Source of the DNA: JBLZUR01 sp048565625
GTDB lineage: Bacteria > Pseudomonadota > Alphaproteobacteria > Sphingomonadales > Sphingomonadaceae
Reading direction: 5' to 3'
Assembly (NCBI RefSeq): GCF_048565625.1
Contig: NZ_JBLZUR010000002.1
Location: 2,852,001-2,916,000, forward strand
Length of the DNA: 64,000 nucleotides
The position numbers and the translations under genes are program-made. The notes beneath the pieces were generated by a model. The model was not told the origin of the DNA. It searched no databases and worked only from the letters and a program-made list of their open reading frames with translations. Below, piece by piece: positions 54,834 to 64,000 of the stretch. The first letter of the stretch is position 1, and every line of letters begins with the position of its first letter.

Positions 54834-55552
54834 GCGGCATCCTCGGGCTGTGCCAGCGCGCTCTTCAGCCAATCGGGCATGATCACGTCCTCCCCCAGTT
54901 CCTCCACGCGCCGCCGAACGACGGCCAGTCCCAGCTCCGGATACCAGGCCATCGCCTTCTCGCCCGGGTCCGCCTCGGCGCGGACCACGACGATGCGGCG
55001 ATTGACCTTCTGCCGCCAGTTCATCCGCGCGGTGTTCTCCTGCCCCACATAGCAGCCCTTGGTGAAGCTCACCCCGTTCAACTCGGCGGCATTCGCCTCC
55101 AGCCACAAGATCTTGTCGGACCCGAGTTCGCCCACGCCCTCCGCCACGCCGAGCGACAGCCGATGCGCCAGCCACCCGTCGGCCGGCTCACCAGCCGGTG
55201 CGAGCCAGCGCCGACCAAGCGCCGCCAGACGCGGATCGATTGCACCCTCACCCTCCGCAGCCCAATGCACCGCCAGGCCGTCATCCCGCGCGATGGTGAT
55301 CGCCCGTCGCAGCCGATAGAGCGAGAGGCGGCGGACGAGCGCATCGGCCTGGCTCCCCTCGCAGTCGATCAGCAGGTCCTCGCCATCCGCCCAGAGGATG
55401 AAGTCGAACAGCACCTTCCCCTGCGCCGTCAGCAACGCCGTCCAGACCGGCAGCACGCCCGTCACGTCGTTGGTGACCAACCCTTGCAGGAACCCGCGCA
55501 CGTCCTCGCCGGAAATGCGGAGTACGGCGCGGTCGGCGAGCATGGTGGACAT
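54830..55552 (-). CDS. ygfZ: YgfZ/GcvT-type folate-binding protein
   Basis: Tetrahydrofolate-binding protein that supports iron-sulfur enzyme maintenance (IBA57/YgfZ family), about 240 residues. The diagnostic motif FTKGCYVGQE with the conserved Cys lies near residue 170, preceded by LDFILWADGEDLLI-like strands (FDFILWADGEDLLIDCEG). Start may be 55552 or the ATG three codons downstream (MLADRAVLRI). Together with sufBCDS it forms part of the cell's Fe-S machinery, though in a separate operon. Confidence 0.9.
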   Translation of the reverse strand: MSTMLADRAVLRISGEDVRGFLQGLVTNDVTGVLPVWTALLTAQGKVLFDFILWADGEDLLIDCEGSQADALVRRLSLYRLRRAITIARDDGLAVHWAAEGEGAIDPRLAALGRRWLAPAGEPADGWLAHRLSLGVAEGVGELGSDKILWLEANAAELNGVSFTKGCYVGQENTARMNWRQKVNRRIVVVRAEADPGEKAMAWYPELGLAVVRRRVEELGEDVIMPDWLKSALAQPEDAA

Positions 55553-55611
55553 GACAAGGCAGATAGGCGAGCCGATTGCATTCACCAACCATTCGTGGTG
55601 ATCGATGCGGC

Positions 55612-56649
55612 ATGACCGACCGCATCACCATCCGCCGTCCCGACGACTGGCACGTCCACCTGCGCGACGGCGACATGCTGCACGCGGTCGCGCACTACAC
55701 CGCGCGCCAGTTCGCCCGCGCGATCGTCATGCCGAACCTCACCCCGCCGGTGACCACCGTCGCCGCAGCCGAGGCCTATCGCGACCGCATCCTCGCCGCG
55801 CTGCCGGCAGACGCAGGCTTCACCCCGCTGATGACCTGCTACCTGACGGACGACATCGATCCGGCCGAGATCGAGCGCGGCTACACAACCGGCGCATTCA
55901 CCGCCTGCAAGCTCTACCCCGCGCATGCCACCACCAACTCCGCGCACGGCGTCACCGACATCCTCGCGTTGACCGGCGTCCTGGAGACGATGCAGCGCAT
56001 CGGCATGCCCCTCCTCATCCACGGTGAGGTGACGGACAAGGACATCGACATCTTCGATCGCGAGGCCGTGTTCATCGACCGCATCCTCACCCCACTGGTC
56101 CGCGACTACCCCGCGCTGAAGATCGTCCTCGAACACATCACCACCGCCGAAGCAGCAGCCTTCGTGGAGTCCGCCGGCCCCAACATCGGCGCCACCGTCA
56201 CCCCCCAGCACCTCATCATCAACCGCAACGCGATCTTCGACGGCGGCCTGCGCCCCCATGCCTATTGCCTGCCCGTCGCCAAGCGGGAGAAGCACCGCCT
56301 TGCCGTCCGCAAGGCCGCGACCTCCGGCAGCCCAAAATTCTTCCTCGGCACCGACAGCGCCCCGCACGGCGTCGGCCGCAAGGAAGCCGCCTGCGGCTGC
56401 GCCGGCATCTTCAACGCCCCCTTCGCGCTGGAAAGCTACTTGCAGGTCTTCGAAGAAGAGGGCGCGCTCGCCCATTTCGAAGGCTTCACCAGCGAACACG
56501 GCCCGCGCTTCTACGGCCTCTCGCTGAATGAAGGCACGGTGACGCTGGAACGCGCGCCCGTGACTGTGCCGGACCTGACTGGCGAAGGCCCGACCGCCGT
56601 CGTCCCGTTCCATGCGGGCGAGACGTTGCGCTGGCGCTTGACGGCCTAA
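55612..56649 (+). CDS. pyrC: Dihydroorotase (class II)
   Basis: Cyclises carbamoyl-aspartate to dihydroorotate. The ATG at 55612 (MTDRITIRRPDDWHVHLRDG) gives 345 residues, the normal class II length. Zinc ligands are visible in DDWHVHLRDGDML, the Lys (carbamylated) in TACKLYPAHATTNS, ILLHGEV-type sequence MPLLIHGEV, LEHITT, and Asp in LGTDSAPH. It is convergent with pyrD, which catalyses the next step; a family D repeat separates them. Confidence 0.96.
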   Translation: MTDRITIRRPDDWHVHLRDGDMLHAVAHYTARQFARAIVMPNLTPPVTTVAAAEAYRDRILAALPADAGFTPLMTCYLTDDIDPAEIERGYTTGAFTACKLYPAHATTNSAHGVTDILALTGVLETMQRIGMPLLIHGEVTDKDIDIFDREAVFIDRILTPLVRDYPALKIVLEHITTAEAAAFVESAGPNIGATVTPQHLIINRNAIFDGGLRPHAYCLPVAKREKHRLAVRKAATSGSPKFFLGTDSAPHGVGRKEAACGCAGIFNAPFALESYLQVFEEEGALAHFEGFTSEHGPRFYGLSLNEGTVTLERAPVTVPDLTGEGPTAVVPFHAGETLRWRLTA

Positions 56650-56658
56650 AGCCCCCAA

Positions 56659-56729
56659 CCGTGCTCCTGCGAAGGCAGGAGCCCAAACCCAGCGTCTCCC
56701 CAAGGCTCCTGCTTCCGCAGGAGCACGGC
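56659..56729. repeat. Palindromic repeat family D
   Basis: CCGTGCTCCTGCGAAGGCAG with GAGCCCA (from 56659) faces GGCTCCTGCTTCCGCAGGAG with CACGG (to 56729). Each arm is a hairpin (CTCCTGC-n-GCAGGAG) and the two are inverted. It fills the gap between convergent pyrC and pyrD, so it can serve as a shared 3' structure. Confidence 0.75.
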
Positions 56730-56739
56730 CGGCCGAAGG

Positions 56740-57777
56740 CTATCCTTCCGTTCCCACCGCACTCGCCAAATCCGCAAACCCGTCGCGCTTCAATAGCGCG
56801 GGCAGCCCATCCACGATCCGCTTCGCCAGCCCCGGCCCTTCGTAAACCAGCGCCGTATACAGCTGCACGAGGCAAGCCCCCGCCCGGAACCGCGCATAGG
56901 CGTCCTCCGCACTCGCGATCCCGCCCACCGCGATCAGCGGGATCGACCCGCCCGTCGCGCGCCGAAAATCCCGCAGCCGCTGCAACGCCATGTCCTTCAA
57001 CGGCGCACCCGAAAGCCCGCCCGTCTCCCCCGCGTGCTTCGACCGCAGCACCGGCCGCGCGATCGTCGTGTTCGACACGATAAGCGCGTCGATCCGCGTC
57101 CCGATCGCCACCGCCGCGATGTCGTCGATGTCGTCGGGCTGCAGGTCGGGTGCTACCTTCAGGAAGATCGGCGGCCCGAACGCCCCCCGCGCCTCCACCA
57201 CCCGCACCAGCAGGTCCGCCAAGGCCCCACGGTCCTGCAGCGCGCGCAGCCCCGGCGTGTTCGGCGACGAGATGTTGACCGTCAGGTAATCGGCGACATC
57301 CGCCATCGCCTTCGTACCGGCGACATAATCCGCCACCCGATCCGCCGCATCCTTGTTCGCGCCGATGTTGACGCCGACGACGCCCCGCCGCTTGCGCTTC
57401 GCCAGCCGCTCCCGCGCCGCCGCCTGTCCCTCATTGTTGAAGCCCAGCCGGTTGATCACCGCCCGGTCCTCCGGCAGCCGGAAGATGCGCGGACGCGGAT
57501 TGCCCGCCTGGGGCAGCGGCGTCACCGTCCCGACCTCGGCAAAGCCGAAGCCGAGGCCCAGCATCGCATCCGGCACCTCGGCATTCTTGTCGAACCCGGC
57601 GGCCAGCCCCACCGGGTTGGAAAACTCCAGTCCCGCCAGCGACATGCGCAGCATCGGATCGCTCTTCGGGGGCATGCGATGTGGCCGGGCGGCGAGCGCG
57701 CGGATGGTCAGGCGATGGGCGTTCTCGGCGTCGGTCGCCCGGAACAACAACGGGCGGACGATGGGGTACAGCGACAT
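56740..57777 (-). CDS. pyrD: Dihydroorotate dehydrogenase (quinone)
   Basis: Class 2 membrane-linked FMN enzyme of pyrimidine synthesis, 345 residues. It starts MSLYPIVRPLLFRATDAENA, the usual N-terminal helical quinone site. Then come FSNPVGLAAGFDKNAEVPD, GFGFAEVGTVTPLPQAGNPR, INRLGFNNEG, NISSPNTPGLRALQ and the catalytic Ser region in VNISSPN. GGIASAEDAYARFRAGA is the phosphate site. Convergent with pyrC. Confidence 0.96.
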   Translation of the reverse strand: MSLYPIVRPLLFRATDAENAHRLTIRALAARPHRMPPKSDPMLRMSLAGLEFSNPVGLAAGFDKNAEVPDAMLGLGFGFAEVGTVTPLPQAGNPRPRIFRLPEDRAVINRLGFNNEGQAAARERLAKRKRRGVVGVNIGANKDAADRVADYVAGTKAMADVADYLTVNISSPNTPGLRALQDRGALADLLVRVVEARGAFGPPIFLKVAPDLQPDDIDDIAAVAIGTRIDALIVSNTTIARPVLRSKHAGETGGLSGAPLKDMALQRLRDFRRATGGSIPLIAVGGIASAEDAYARFRAGACLVQLYTALVYEGPGLAKRIVDGLPALLKRDGFADLASAVGTEG

Positions 57778-57815
57778 GGGCGGGCGGTTAGAGGATTGCG
57801 GTCAGGGGGTCAAAA

Positions 57816-57957
57816 CATCCTACCCAGCAAAGCTGGGGAGGGGGACCGCGACGCGAAGCGGCGTGGTGGAGGGGCCGCCGCGAAGACGGCGGTAAACCGC
57901 CGCCCCTCCACCATGCTTCGCATGGTCCCCCTCCCCGAGCTTCGCTCAGGGAGGATG
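57816..57957. repeat. Palindromic repeat family B', copy 2
   Basis: The left end reads CATCCTACCCAGCAAAGCTG with GGGAGGGGGACC; the right end GGTCCCCCTCCCCGAGCTTC with GCTCAGGGAGGAT; the inner arms are TGGTGGAGGGGCCGCC and GGCGCCCCTCCACCA-like. It lies between the divergent pyrD and iscR/suf start regions, so at least one promoter must lie right of it. Confidence 0.82.
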
Positions 57958-57997
57958 CAAGTGCCTTGACCCCACCCCCGTTCGCCCCCATCTGCCC

Positions 57998-58020
57998 AAT
58001 CGGAACGAATCAGTCCGATT
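57998..58020. promoter_or_regulatory. Candidate IscR-type operator before the suf operon
   Basis: AATCGGA (57998-58004) and TCCGATT (58014-58020) form a perfect seven-base inverted repeat with a nine-base spacer. It ends eight bases before the regulator's ATG, overlapping the expected transcription start and the AGAAGAAG ribosome site. A TTGACC at 57965-57970 could be the -35 element. The position fits autoregulation by the Rrf2 protein. Confidence 0.6.
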
Positions 58021-58028
58021 AGAAGAAG

Positions 58029-58453
58029 ATGCGCCTCTCCAGCCTCGCCGACTATGCCGTCGTGATGATGTCCGCCGCCGCGCGGCATCCGGCCGGCGCG
58101 CGTCTGTCGGCGACCAGCCTGTCTGAGGAGACCGGCGTCCCCCTCCCCACCGCGCAGAAGCTGATGGGTCGCCTCGCCGCCGCCGGCATGTTCGCCTCGG
58201 CACGCGGCACCGGCGGCGGCTTCGCGCTGTCCCGCACCCCCGACCAGATCACCCTCGCCGACATCGTCGAGGCTGTCGAAGGGCCGATCGCGCTGACCGC
58301 CTGCGTCGACACCGAACGCCATGACTGCGCCCTGGAAGGCTCCTGCCAGGTCCGCCCGCATTGGGGCGTGGTCAACGGCGCGATCCGGGGGGCTCTAGCG
58401 AATGTGAGCCTTTCCACCCTTTCCGCATCTCCCATGCCGATGGGGCAAACCGT

Positions 58454-58457
<4 letters not shown>
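58029..58457 (+). CDS. iscR: Rrf2 family regulator, IscR/SufR-like
   Basis: A 142-residue Rrf2-type transcription factor. The HTH is in LSATSLSEETGVPLPTAQKL, with the conserved RGTGGGFALSR wing and EGPIALTAC. Three Cys (92, 100, 106) with the spacing C-x7-C-x5-C match the Fe-S ligand cluster of IscR-type proteins, so it likely senses Fe-S status. It is the first gene of the suf operon, and its stop overlaps the sufB start (ATGA), coupling regulator and assembly genes. Confidence 0.92.
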
Positions 58458-59926
<1,469 letters not shown>

Positions 59927-59937
59927 CCCCCCCTCCC

Positions 59938-60035
59938 GTCACCCCAGCGAAGGCTGGGGTCCATGTCTCTCAAAGCGGACCGCACCTCACGTCTTGAGAG
60001 CCATGGATGCCAGCCTCCGCTGGCATGACGAAAAG
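59938..60035. repeat. Palindromic repeat family C, copy 2
   Basis: GTCACCCCAGCGAAGGCTGG with GGTCCATG (from 59938) is matched at the right by ATGGATGCCAGCCTCCGCTG with GCATGAC (to 60028). Each end is a hairpin (CCCCAGC-n-GCTGGGG and TGCCAGC-n-GCTGGCA). Together they fill the sufB-sufC gap inside an operon, so they are transcribed. Confidence 0.75.
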
Positions 60036-60073
60036 CGACTGCCCTGCTGATGTCTCAAGAATCCGAAAGACCC

Positions 60074-60817
60074 ATGCTCCAAATCACTGACCTCCACGCC
60101 GAGATCGACGGCAAGCCGATCCTCAAGGGCCTCTCGCTCAGCATCAATGCGGGTGAGGTGCATGCCATCATGGGGCCGAACGGCGCGGGCAAGTCGACGC
60201 TCGGCTACACGCTCTCCGGCCGCCCCGGCTACGAAGTGACGGGTGGGTCGGCGACCTTCGATGGCCGCGACCTCCTCGCCCTCTTGCCCCACGAACGCGC
60301 CGCCGCCGGCCTCTTCCTCGGCTTCCAGTACCCGGTCGAGATCCCCGGCGTCTCCAACCTCCAGTTCCTCCGCACCGCGCTCAACGCCCAACGCCGCCTG
60401 CGCGGAGAGGCCGAACTGTCGGGAGGCGAGTTCCTGAAGATCGCCCGCGCCCAGGCCAATACCCTCGGCGTCGACATGGAGATGCTGAAGCGCCCCGTGA
60501 ACGTCGGCTTTTCCGGCGGCGAGAAGAAGCGGAACGAGATGGTGCAGATGGGCATCATCGATCCCAGGCTCGCCATCCTGGACGAGACCGATAGCGGCCT
60601 CGACATCGACGCGCTGCGCACCGTCGGCCACGGCATCAACACGATCATGCGGCGGCCCGACAAGGCGGTCCTCCTCATTACCCACTACCAGCGCCTGCTC
60701 GACTACGTGAAGCCCGACTACGTCCACGTCCTCGCCGCCGGCCGCATCGTCCGCTCTGGCGGCCCCGAACTCGCGCTGGAGCTTGAGCGCGAAGGCTATG
60801 TCGGGGTGGCGGCATGA
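60074..60817 (+). CDS. sufC: Fe-S cluster assembly ATPase SufC
   Basis: ABC-type ATPase that energises the SufBCD complex. The ATG at 60074 (MLQITDLHAEIDGKPILKGL) gives 247 residues, the family's usual length; an ATG eight codons upstream is possible. Walker A is MGPNGAGKST, the signature GFSGGEKKRNEM, Walker B AILDETDSGLDIDAL. LITHYQRLLDYVKPD with the H-loop His follows. Repeat B7 lies just after the stop. Confidence 0.95.
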   Translation: MLQITDLHAEIDGKPILKGLSLSINAGEVHAIMGPNGAGKSTLGYTLSGRPGYEVTGGSATFDGRDLLALLPHERAAAGLFLGFQYPVEIPGVSNLQFLRTALNAQRRLRGEAELSGGEFLKIARAQANTLGVDMEMLKRPVNVGFSGGEKKRNEMVQMGIIDPRLAILDETDSGLDIDALRTVGHGINTIMRRPDKAVLLITHYQRLLDYVKPDYVHVLAAGRIVRSGGPELALELEREGYVGVAA

Positions 60818-60828
60818 GTGCATCGCCC

Positions 60829-60960
60829 ATCCTCCCCGGCACGGGGAGGGGGACCATGCGCAGCATGGTGGAGGGGGGGCCTCGCACACGATCCGTTCGC
60901 CCGCTGAACGCCCCCTCCGACACCGCTTCGCGGCGCCACCTCCCCGTTCCGGGGAGGATC
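60829..60960. repeat. Palindromic repeat family B', copy 3
   Basis: The left end is ATCCTCCCCGGCACGGGGAG, then GGACCATGCGCAGCATGG; the right end is GCGGCGCCACCTCCCCGTTC with CGGGGAGGAT. The element fills the sufC-sufD gap, and its last bases GGGGAGGAT stand five bases before the sufD GTG, forming its ribosome site. Confidence 0.83.
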
Positions 60961-60962
60961 AA

Positions 60963-62048
60963 GTGACCCTCGCCCTCCCGAACCCTCGCGGAGAAGCATG
61001 GCGCTGGTCCGATCTGTCAGCGCTGCGCGCGCTCTCGGATGAGCGCCCCACCGGCGCCGCCAACGACCCCGCTCCGCTCTGGATCGGCTGCGGCGGCCCG
61101 CGCCTCCTCTTCATCGACGGCGTGTTCCAGGCAGACGCCAGCACCCCCGGTCCCATCCGCATCGGCCGCACCGAAGCCGATCCGCAGAACCACCCCCTTG
61201 CCACCCAGGCGGGGGCCGAAGGCTGGACCCTGGATCTCGGCCCCGACCACACCCCCTCGGCCACGATCGAGATCGTCCACCTCTCCACCGGCGGCGCGAA
61301 CCACCTGGCCGCTTCCCTCCGCCTCGCCGCCAACGCACAGGCGAGCGTGGTCGAGACCTATGCCGGCCCCGGCTGGGCCAACCGCCTCACCGATGTCCGC
61401 CTCGCCCGCTCGGCCCGCCTGATGCTCAGCCGCCGCGTGCTGGGCGACGCCGGCTTCACCAGCCTCACCGACTTCGCGGACCTTTCCGAGGGCGCGAGCC
61501 TCATCAGCGTCACCCTCGGCGCGGGCGCAGGCGACACCCGCCTCGACGGCCGCATCACTCTCTCCGGCCCGAACGCCTTTGCCGAGGCGGGTGGCGCGCT
61601 CCTCGCCCGTGGCGAACAGCGCCACGACGCCAACCTCGTCCTCCGCCACGCCGCGCCCGACGGGCAGAGCCGGCAGGTCTGGCGCTCGGTCGCCGACGAT
61701 CGTGCCACCGCCTCGGTCGCCGCCCGTGTCGAGGTTGCGCGGGCCGCGCAGAAGACCGACGCCGAACAGTCGCTCAAGGGCCTGCTTCTCGCCCGCACCG
61801 CAACGATCAACGCCAAGCCCGAGCTGGAGATCTTCGCCGACGACGTGAAATGCGCCCACGGCGCGACCGTCGGCGAGCTGGACCGCAACGCCCTCTTCTA
61901 CCTCGCCCAGCGCGGCCTCCCCCCCGCAGACGGCCAGGCGCTCCTCACCCGCGCATTCGTCATCGCCGCCCTGGACCGCATCGGCGAAGAGGGCGTGCGC
62001 GAGGCCTTCGTCGCGGATGCCGAGCGGTGGCTGGGGGGTGCGGCATGA
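60963..62048 (+). CDS. sufD: Fe-S cluster assembly protein SufD
   Basis: SufB paralogue in the SufBC2D complex, involved in iron and scaffold function. The start is a GTG at 60963 giving (M)TLALPNPRGEAWRWSDLSAL; the longer frame just reads through the repeat. Length 361, short of E. coli SufD but common in alphaproteobacteria. The C-terminal signature is KPELEIFADDVKCAHGATVG followed by LFYLAQRGLPPADGQALLT, with the His of the SufD active region. Repeat B8 begins at the stop. Confidence 0.93.
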   Translation: MTLALPNPRGEAWRWSDLSALRALSDERPTGAANDPAPLWIGCGGPRLLFIDGVFQADASTPGPIRIGRTEADPQNHPLATQAGAEGWTLDLGPDHTPSATIEIVHLSTGGANHLAASLRLAANAQASVVETYAGPGWANRLTDVRLARSARLMLSRRVLGDAGFTSLTDFADLSEGASLISVTLGAGAGDTRLDGRITLSGPNAFAEAGGALLARGEQRHDANLVLRHAAPDGQSRQVWRSVADDRATASVAARVEVARAAQKTDAEQSLKGLLLARTATINAKPELEIFADDVKCAHGATVGELDRNALFYLAQRGLPPADGQALLTRAFVIAALDRIGEEGVREAFVADAERWLGGAA

Positions 62049-62184
62049 TCCTCCCTACGCGCAGCGTGGGGAGGGGGACCATGCGCAGCATGGTGGAGGG
62101 GCCGGCGCAGCCGGTGCTCCGCACCGCCCCTCCACCACGCCGCTGCGCGTCGCGGTCCCCCTCCCCATCTTCGACGGGGAGGAA
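62047..62184. repeat. Palindromic repeat family B', copy 4
   Basis: The left end GATCCTCCCTACGCGCAGCG with TGGGGAGGGGGACCATG, inner arms TGGTGGAGGGGCCGGC and GCCCCTCCACCA, and the right end GCGGTCCCCCTCCCC with GACGGGGAGGA. It starts inside the sufD stop and ends four bases before the sufS ATG. Its end GGGGAGGA is the sufS ribosome site. Confidence 0.85.
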
Positions 62185-62187
62185 GTC

Positions 62188-63401
62188 ATGACCACCACCC
62201 TCGACACCCGCCCGCTCGACGTCCTCGCCGACTTCCCCGCGATCCCCGCCGGCTGGGCCTATCTCGACACCGCCGCCACCGCGCAGAAGCCGGCACCCGT
62301 CCTTGCCGCCATCGCCCGCGCCTATGGCGAGACCTACGCCACCGTCCATCGCGGCGTGTACCAGCGCAGCGCCGACATGACCGTCGCCTATGAGGCCGCC
62401 CGCCGCCGCGTCGCGACCTTCCTCAACGCCGCGTCGGAGAACGAGATCGTCTTCGTCCGCGGCGCGACCGAGGCGATCAACCTCGTCGCGACAAGCTGGG
62501 GCGCAACCCACCTCAAGGCCGGCGACCGCATCGTCCTCTCCCAGCTTGAGCACCATTCCAACATCGTCCCCTGGCAGCTTCTCCGCAATCGCATCGGCGT
62601 CGACATCGACGTCTGCCCACTGACCGTAGACGGCCGCATCGACCTCGACGCACTCGAAGCGATGCTCACCCCCGCGCACAAGCTGGTGGCACTCGCCCAT
62701 GTCTCGAACGTGCTCGGCTCCGTCCTCGACGCGACCCGCGCAACCGAGATCGCCCACGCCGCCGGGGCCAGGATCCTGCTCGACGGCTGCCAGGCCGTCC
62801 CGCGCCTGCCCGTCGATGTCCGCGCGATCGGCTGCGATTTCTACGTCTTCTCCGCGCACAAGCTCTACGGCCCGACCGGCATCGGCTGCCTCTGGGCCAG
62901 CGCCGAGACGCTCGACTCCATGCCCCCCTGGCAGGGCGGCGGATCGATGATCGACCGCGTCACCTTCGCGAAGACCACCTACGCCCCCCGCCCGGCCGAT
63001 TCGAGGCAGGGACCCCGCACATCGTCGGCGCCCTCGGCCTCCACGCCGCGATCGACTATGCCGACGCGATCGGGCTCGACGCCATCCACGCCCATGAGAC
63101 GGCGTTGGTCACCCTCGCCCGCGAGCGCCTCTCCGCGATCAACTCCGTCCGCCTGTTCGGGCCGGAGGACTCCGCCGGCATCGTCAGCTTCGCGGTGGAA
63201 GGGGTGCATCCCCACGACATCGGCACCATATTGGACGAGGCGCAGGTGGCGATCCGCGCGGGCCATCACTGCGCCCAGCCGCTGATGGAGCATCTTGGTG
63301 TTCCGGCCACCGCGCGAGCCAGCTTCGGCGTCTACAACTCCGCCGCCGACGTGGACGCTTTGGCCAAGGGCATCGAACGAGTGACGAGGATCTTCGGGTG
63401 A
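62188..63401 (+). CDS. sufS: Cysteine desulfurase SufS, interrupted by a frameshift
   Basis: PLP enzyme that supplies sulfur from cysteine to the Suf scaffold. The ATG at 62188 starts MTTTLDTRPLDVLADFP. Intact motifs are ATVHRGVYQRSADMT, LEHHSNIVPWQ and the PLP Lys225 in FSAHKLYGPTG. At the C6 run 62984-62989 one C appears to be missing: adding it restores the conserved PPGRFEAGTP and joins to the second half, which carries the catalytic Cys362 in RAGHHCAQPLMEH and ends at 63401. The restored product would be 404 residues; as written, translation stops after about 365. Either a sequencing error or a genuine lesion. Confidence 0.88.
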
Positions 63402-63859
63402 ACGACAGGATCGAAATCGAGGAAGTGAGCGAGGCTGCCACCCCACCCCGCGCCCGCGTGGATGAGGCGGCCACTCCTGAACTTGAACGCCCCCGCGACT
63501 ATCTCGAAGGCTTCCTTGCCCAGAAGCCAGCGGAACAGTCAGCCGGCGAACCCGGCGGCTCGATCTACGACGGCGTGATCGAGGCGCTAAAGGAGATCTA
63601 CGATCCCGAGATCCCGGTGAACATCTACGATCTCGGCCTGATCTACGGCGTGGACGTGACCGAGGCCGGCCATGTCGTCGTCACCATGACACTGACCACC
63701 CCCCATTGCCCCGTCGCCGAATCGATGCCCGGCGAGGTGGAACTCCGCGTCGCCGCCGTCCCCGGTGTCGGCGCGGCCGAGGTCAATCTCGTCTGGGACC
63801 CGCCCTGGGATCCGCAGAAGATGTCCGACGAGGCCAAGCTTGAACTGGGGATGTTGTGA
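63398..63859 (+). CDS. sufT: SUF system assembly protein SufT (DUF59/MIP18-like)
   Basis: A 153-residue Fe-S maturation factor. The N-terminal 55 residues are an acidic, Ala/Pro-rich extension. The DUF59 core follows: DPEIPVNIYDLGLIYGVDVT, VVTMTLTTPHCPVAESMPG with the conserved Cys, and EVNLVWDPPWDPQKMSDEAK. The start is a GTG overlapping the sufS stop, so the two are coupled. The longer acidic N-terminus is common in sphingomonad forms. Confidence 0.92.
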   Translation: MNDRIEIEEVSEAATPPRARVDEAATPELERPRDYLEGFLAQKPAEQSAGEPGGSIYDGVIEALKEIYDPEIPVNIYDLGLIYGVDVTEAGHVVVTMTLTTPHCPVAESMPGEVELRVAAVPGVGAAEVNLVWDPPWDPQKMSDEAKLELGML

Positions 63860-63877
63860 TCTGTGTCCAAGTAGTCA

Positions 63878-63964
63878 ATCCGTTCGTCCTGAGCGAAGTC
63901 GAAGGACGGGCAACAAGGACCATCGTGCGTAACCCGTGCTTCGACTTCGCTCAGCACGAACGGA
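63878..63964. repeat. Palindromic repeat family A, copy 4
   Basis: The left arm (63880-63910) has CGTTCGTCCTGAGCGAAGTC with GAAGGACGGG; the right arm (63934-63963) has GTGCTTCGACTTCGCTCAGC with ACGAACGG. It lies between sufT and the next gene of the operon. Confidence 0.82.
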
Positions 63965-63974
63965 GAATTTGATC

Positions 63975-64000
63975 GTGGCAACCACCACCCGCGCCCGCCC
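63975..64000 (+). CDS. sufA: Partial gene, probably sufA-type Fe-S carrier
   Basis: A GTG at 63975 opens (M)ATTTRAR and runs off the window. The position right after sufT and the start of a short basic N-terminus fit a SufA/ErpA A-type carrier, which often ends alphaproteobacterial suf operons. Only nine codons are visible, so this is inference from position. Confidence 0.35.

Noticed and set aside
62984..62989. Programmed ribosomal frameshift in sufS
   Set aside because: No slippery heptamer or clear downstream stimulatory structure; SufS is not known to use frameshifting. A missing C is the simpler explanation.

Overview
The window is GC-rich, gene-dense chromosomal DNA that looks like a sphingomonad (alphaproteobacterium of the Sphingomonas type). 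Support comes from an alphaproteobacterial cytochrome aa3 cluster (ctaC-ctaD-ctaB-small ORF-ctaG-ctaE-DUF983-SURF1), an IscR-type regulator leading sufBCDS-sufT, a PEP-CTERM protein ending in the PEPxxWA variant common in sphingomonads, a PutA without a DNA-binding domain, the alphaproteobacterial pyrE-pdxJ-acpS-lepB order, and many short palindromic repeats between genes. Nearly all genes are core housekeeping genes. I see no prophage, CRISPR array, toxin-antitoxin module or complete insertion sequence.

Layout: 0.4-7.3 kb holds cell-wall genes (an amidase and PBP1A), an alpha/beta hydrolase coupled to recF, and a large membrane glycosyltransferase-like protein. 7.4-13.2 kb holds putA, a YciI-like protein, tRNA-Ser(GGA), an exported msrB coupled to a Gly/Pro/Arg/Asp-rich lipoprotein, and a SWIB protein. 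13.7-21.8 kb holds dctA and maeB (C4-dicarboxylate uptake and malate oxidation), then cpoB, rodZ and ptsP on the minus strand. 22-27 kb holds rpsU, an FKBP isomerase and the minus-strand run pyrE-pdxJ-acpS-lepB-AI-2E-type permease. 27-34 kb is the cytochrome c oxidase cluster with its assembly factors. 34-40 kb holds rnhB, a Mn-riboswitch-controlled GDT1 exporter, and a LytS/LytTR-type signalling region with one canonical and one apparently degenerate histidine kinase. 40-48.9 kb holds purH, a PEP-CTERM protein, a flippase with a DUF1772 protein, polA and a patatin. 48.9-57.8 kb holds a decayed IS5-family transposase, divergent marR/ilvE, tRNA-Gln(TTG), acnA, a hydrolase coupled to ygfZ, and convergent pyrC/pyrD. 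58-64 kb is the suf iron-sulfur assembly operon, running off the right edge into what is probably sufA.

The strongest unusual signals are these. (1) At least four families of paired palindromic repeats occupy intergenic gaps. Some copies end in GGGGAGGA exactly where sufD, sufS and acpS need a Shine-Dalgarno sequence, and every larger gap in the suf operon carries a repeat. (2) sufS is broken by a one-base loss in a C homopolymer, although both halves are otherwise intact. (3) A LytS-like protein keeps its phosphoacceptor-region motif but has lost the ATP-binding boxes; it sits next to a LytTR regulator and close to a second, complete LytS kinase. (4) A clear yybP-ykoY manganese riboswitch precedes the GDT1/TMEM165 gene. 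(5) A perfect dyad, a likely IscR-type operator, lies directly before the suf operon.

Several starts (HK1, patatin, rodZ, cpoB, acpS, sufD, CAP protein) were moved from the longest frame on Shine-Dalgarno, overlap or family-length grounds; each entry says so.
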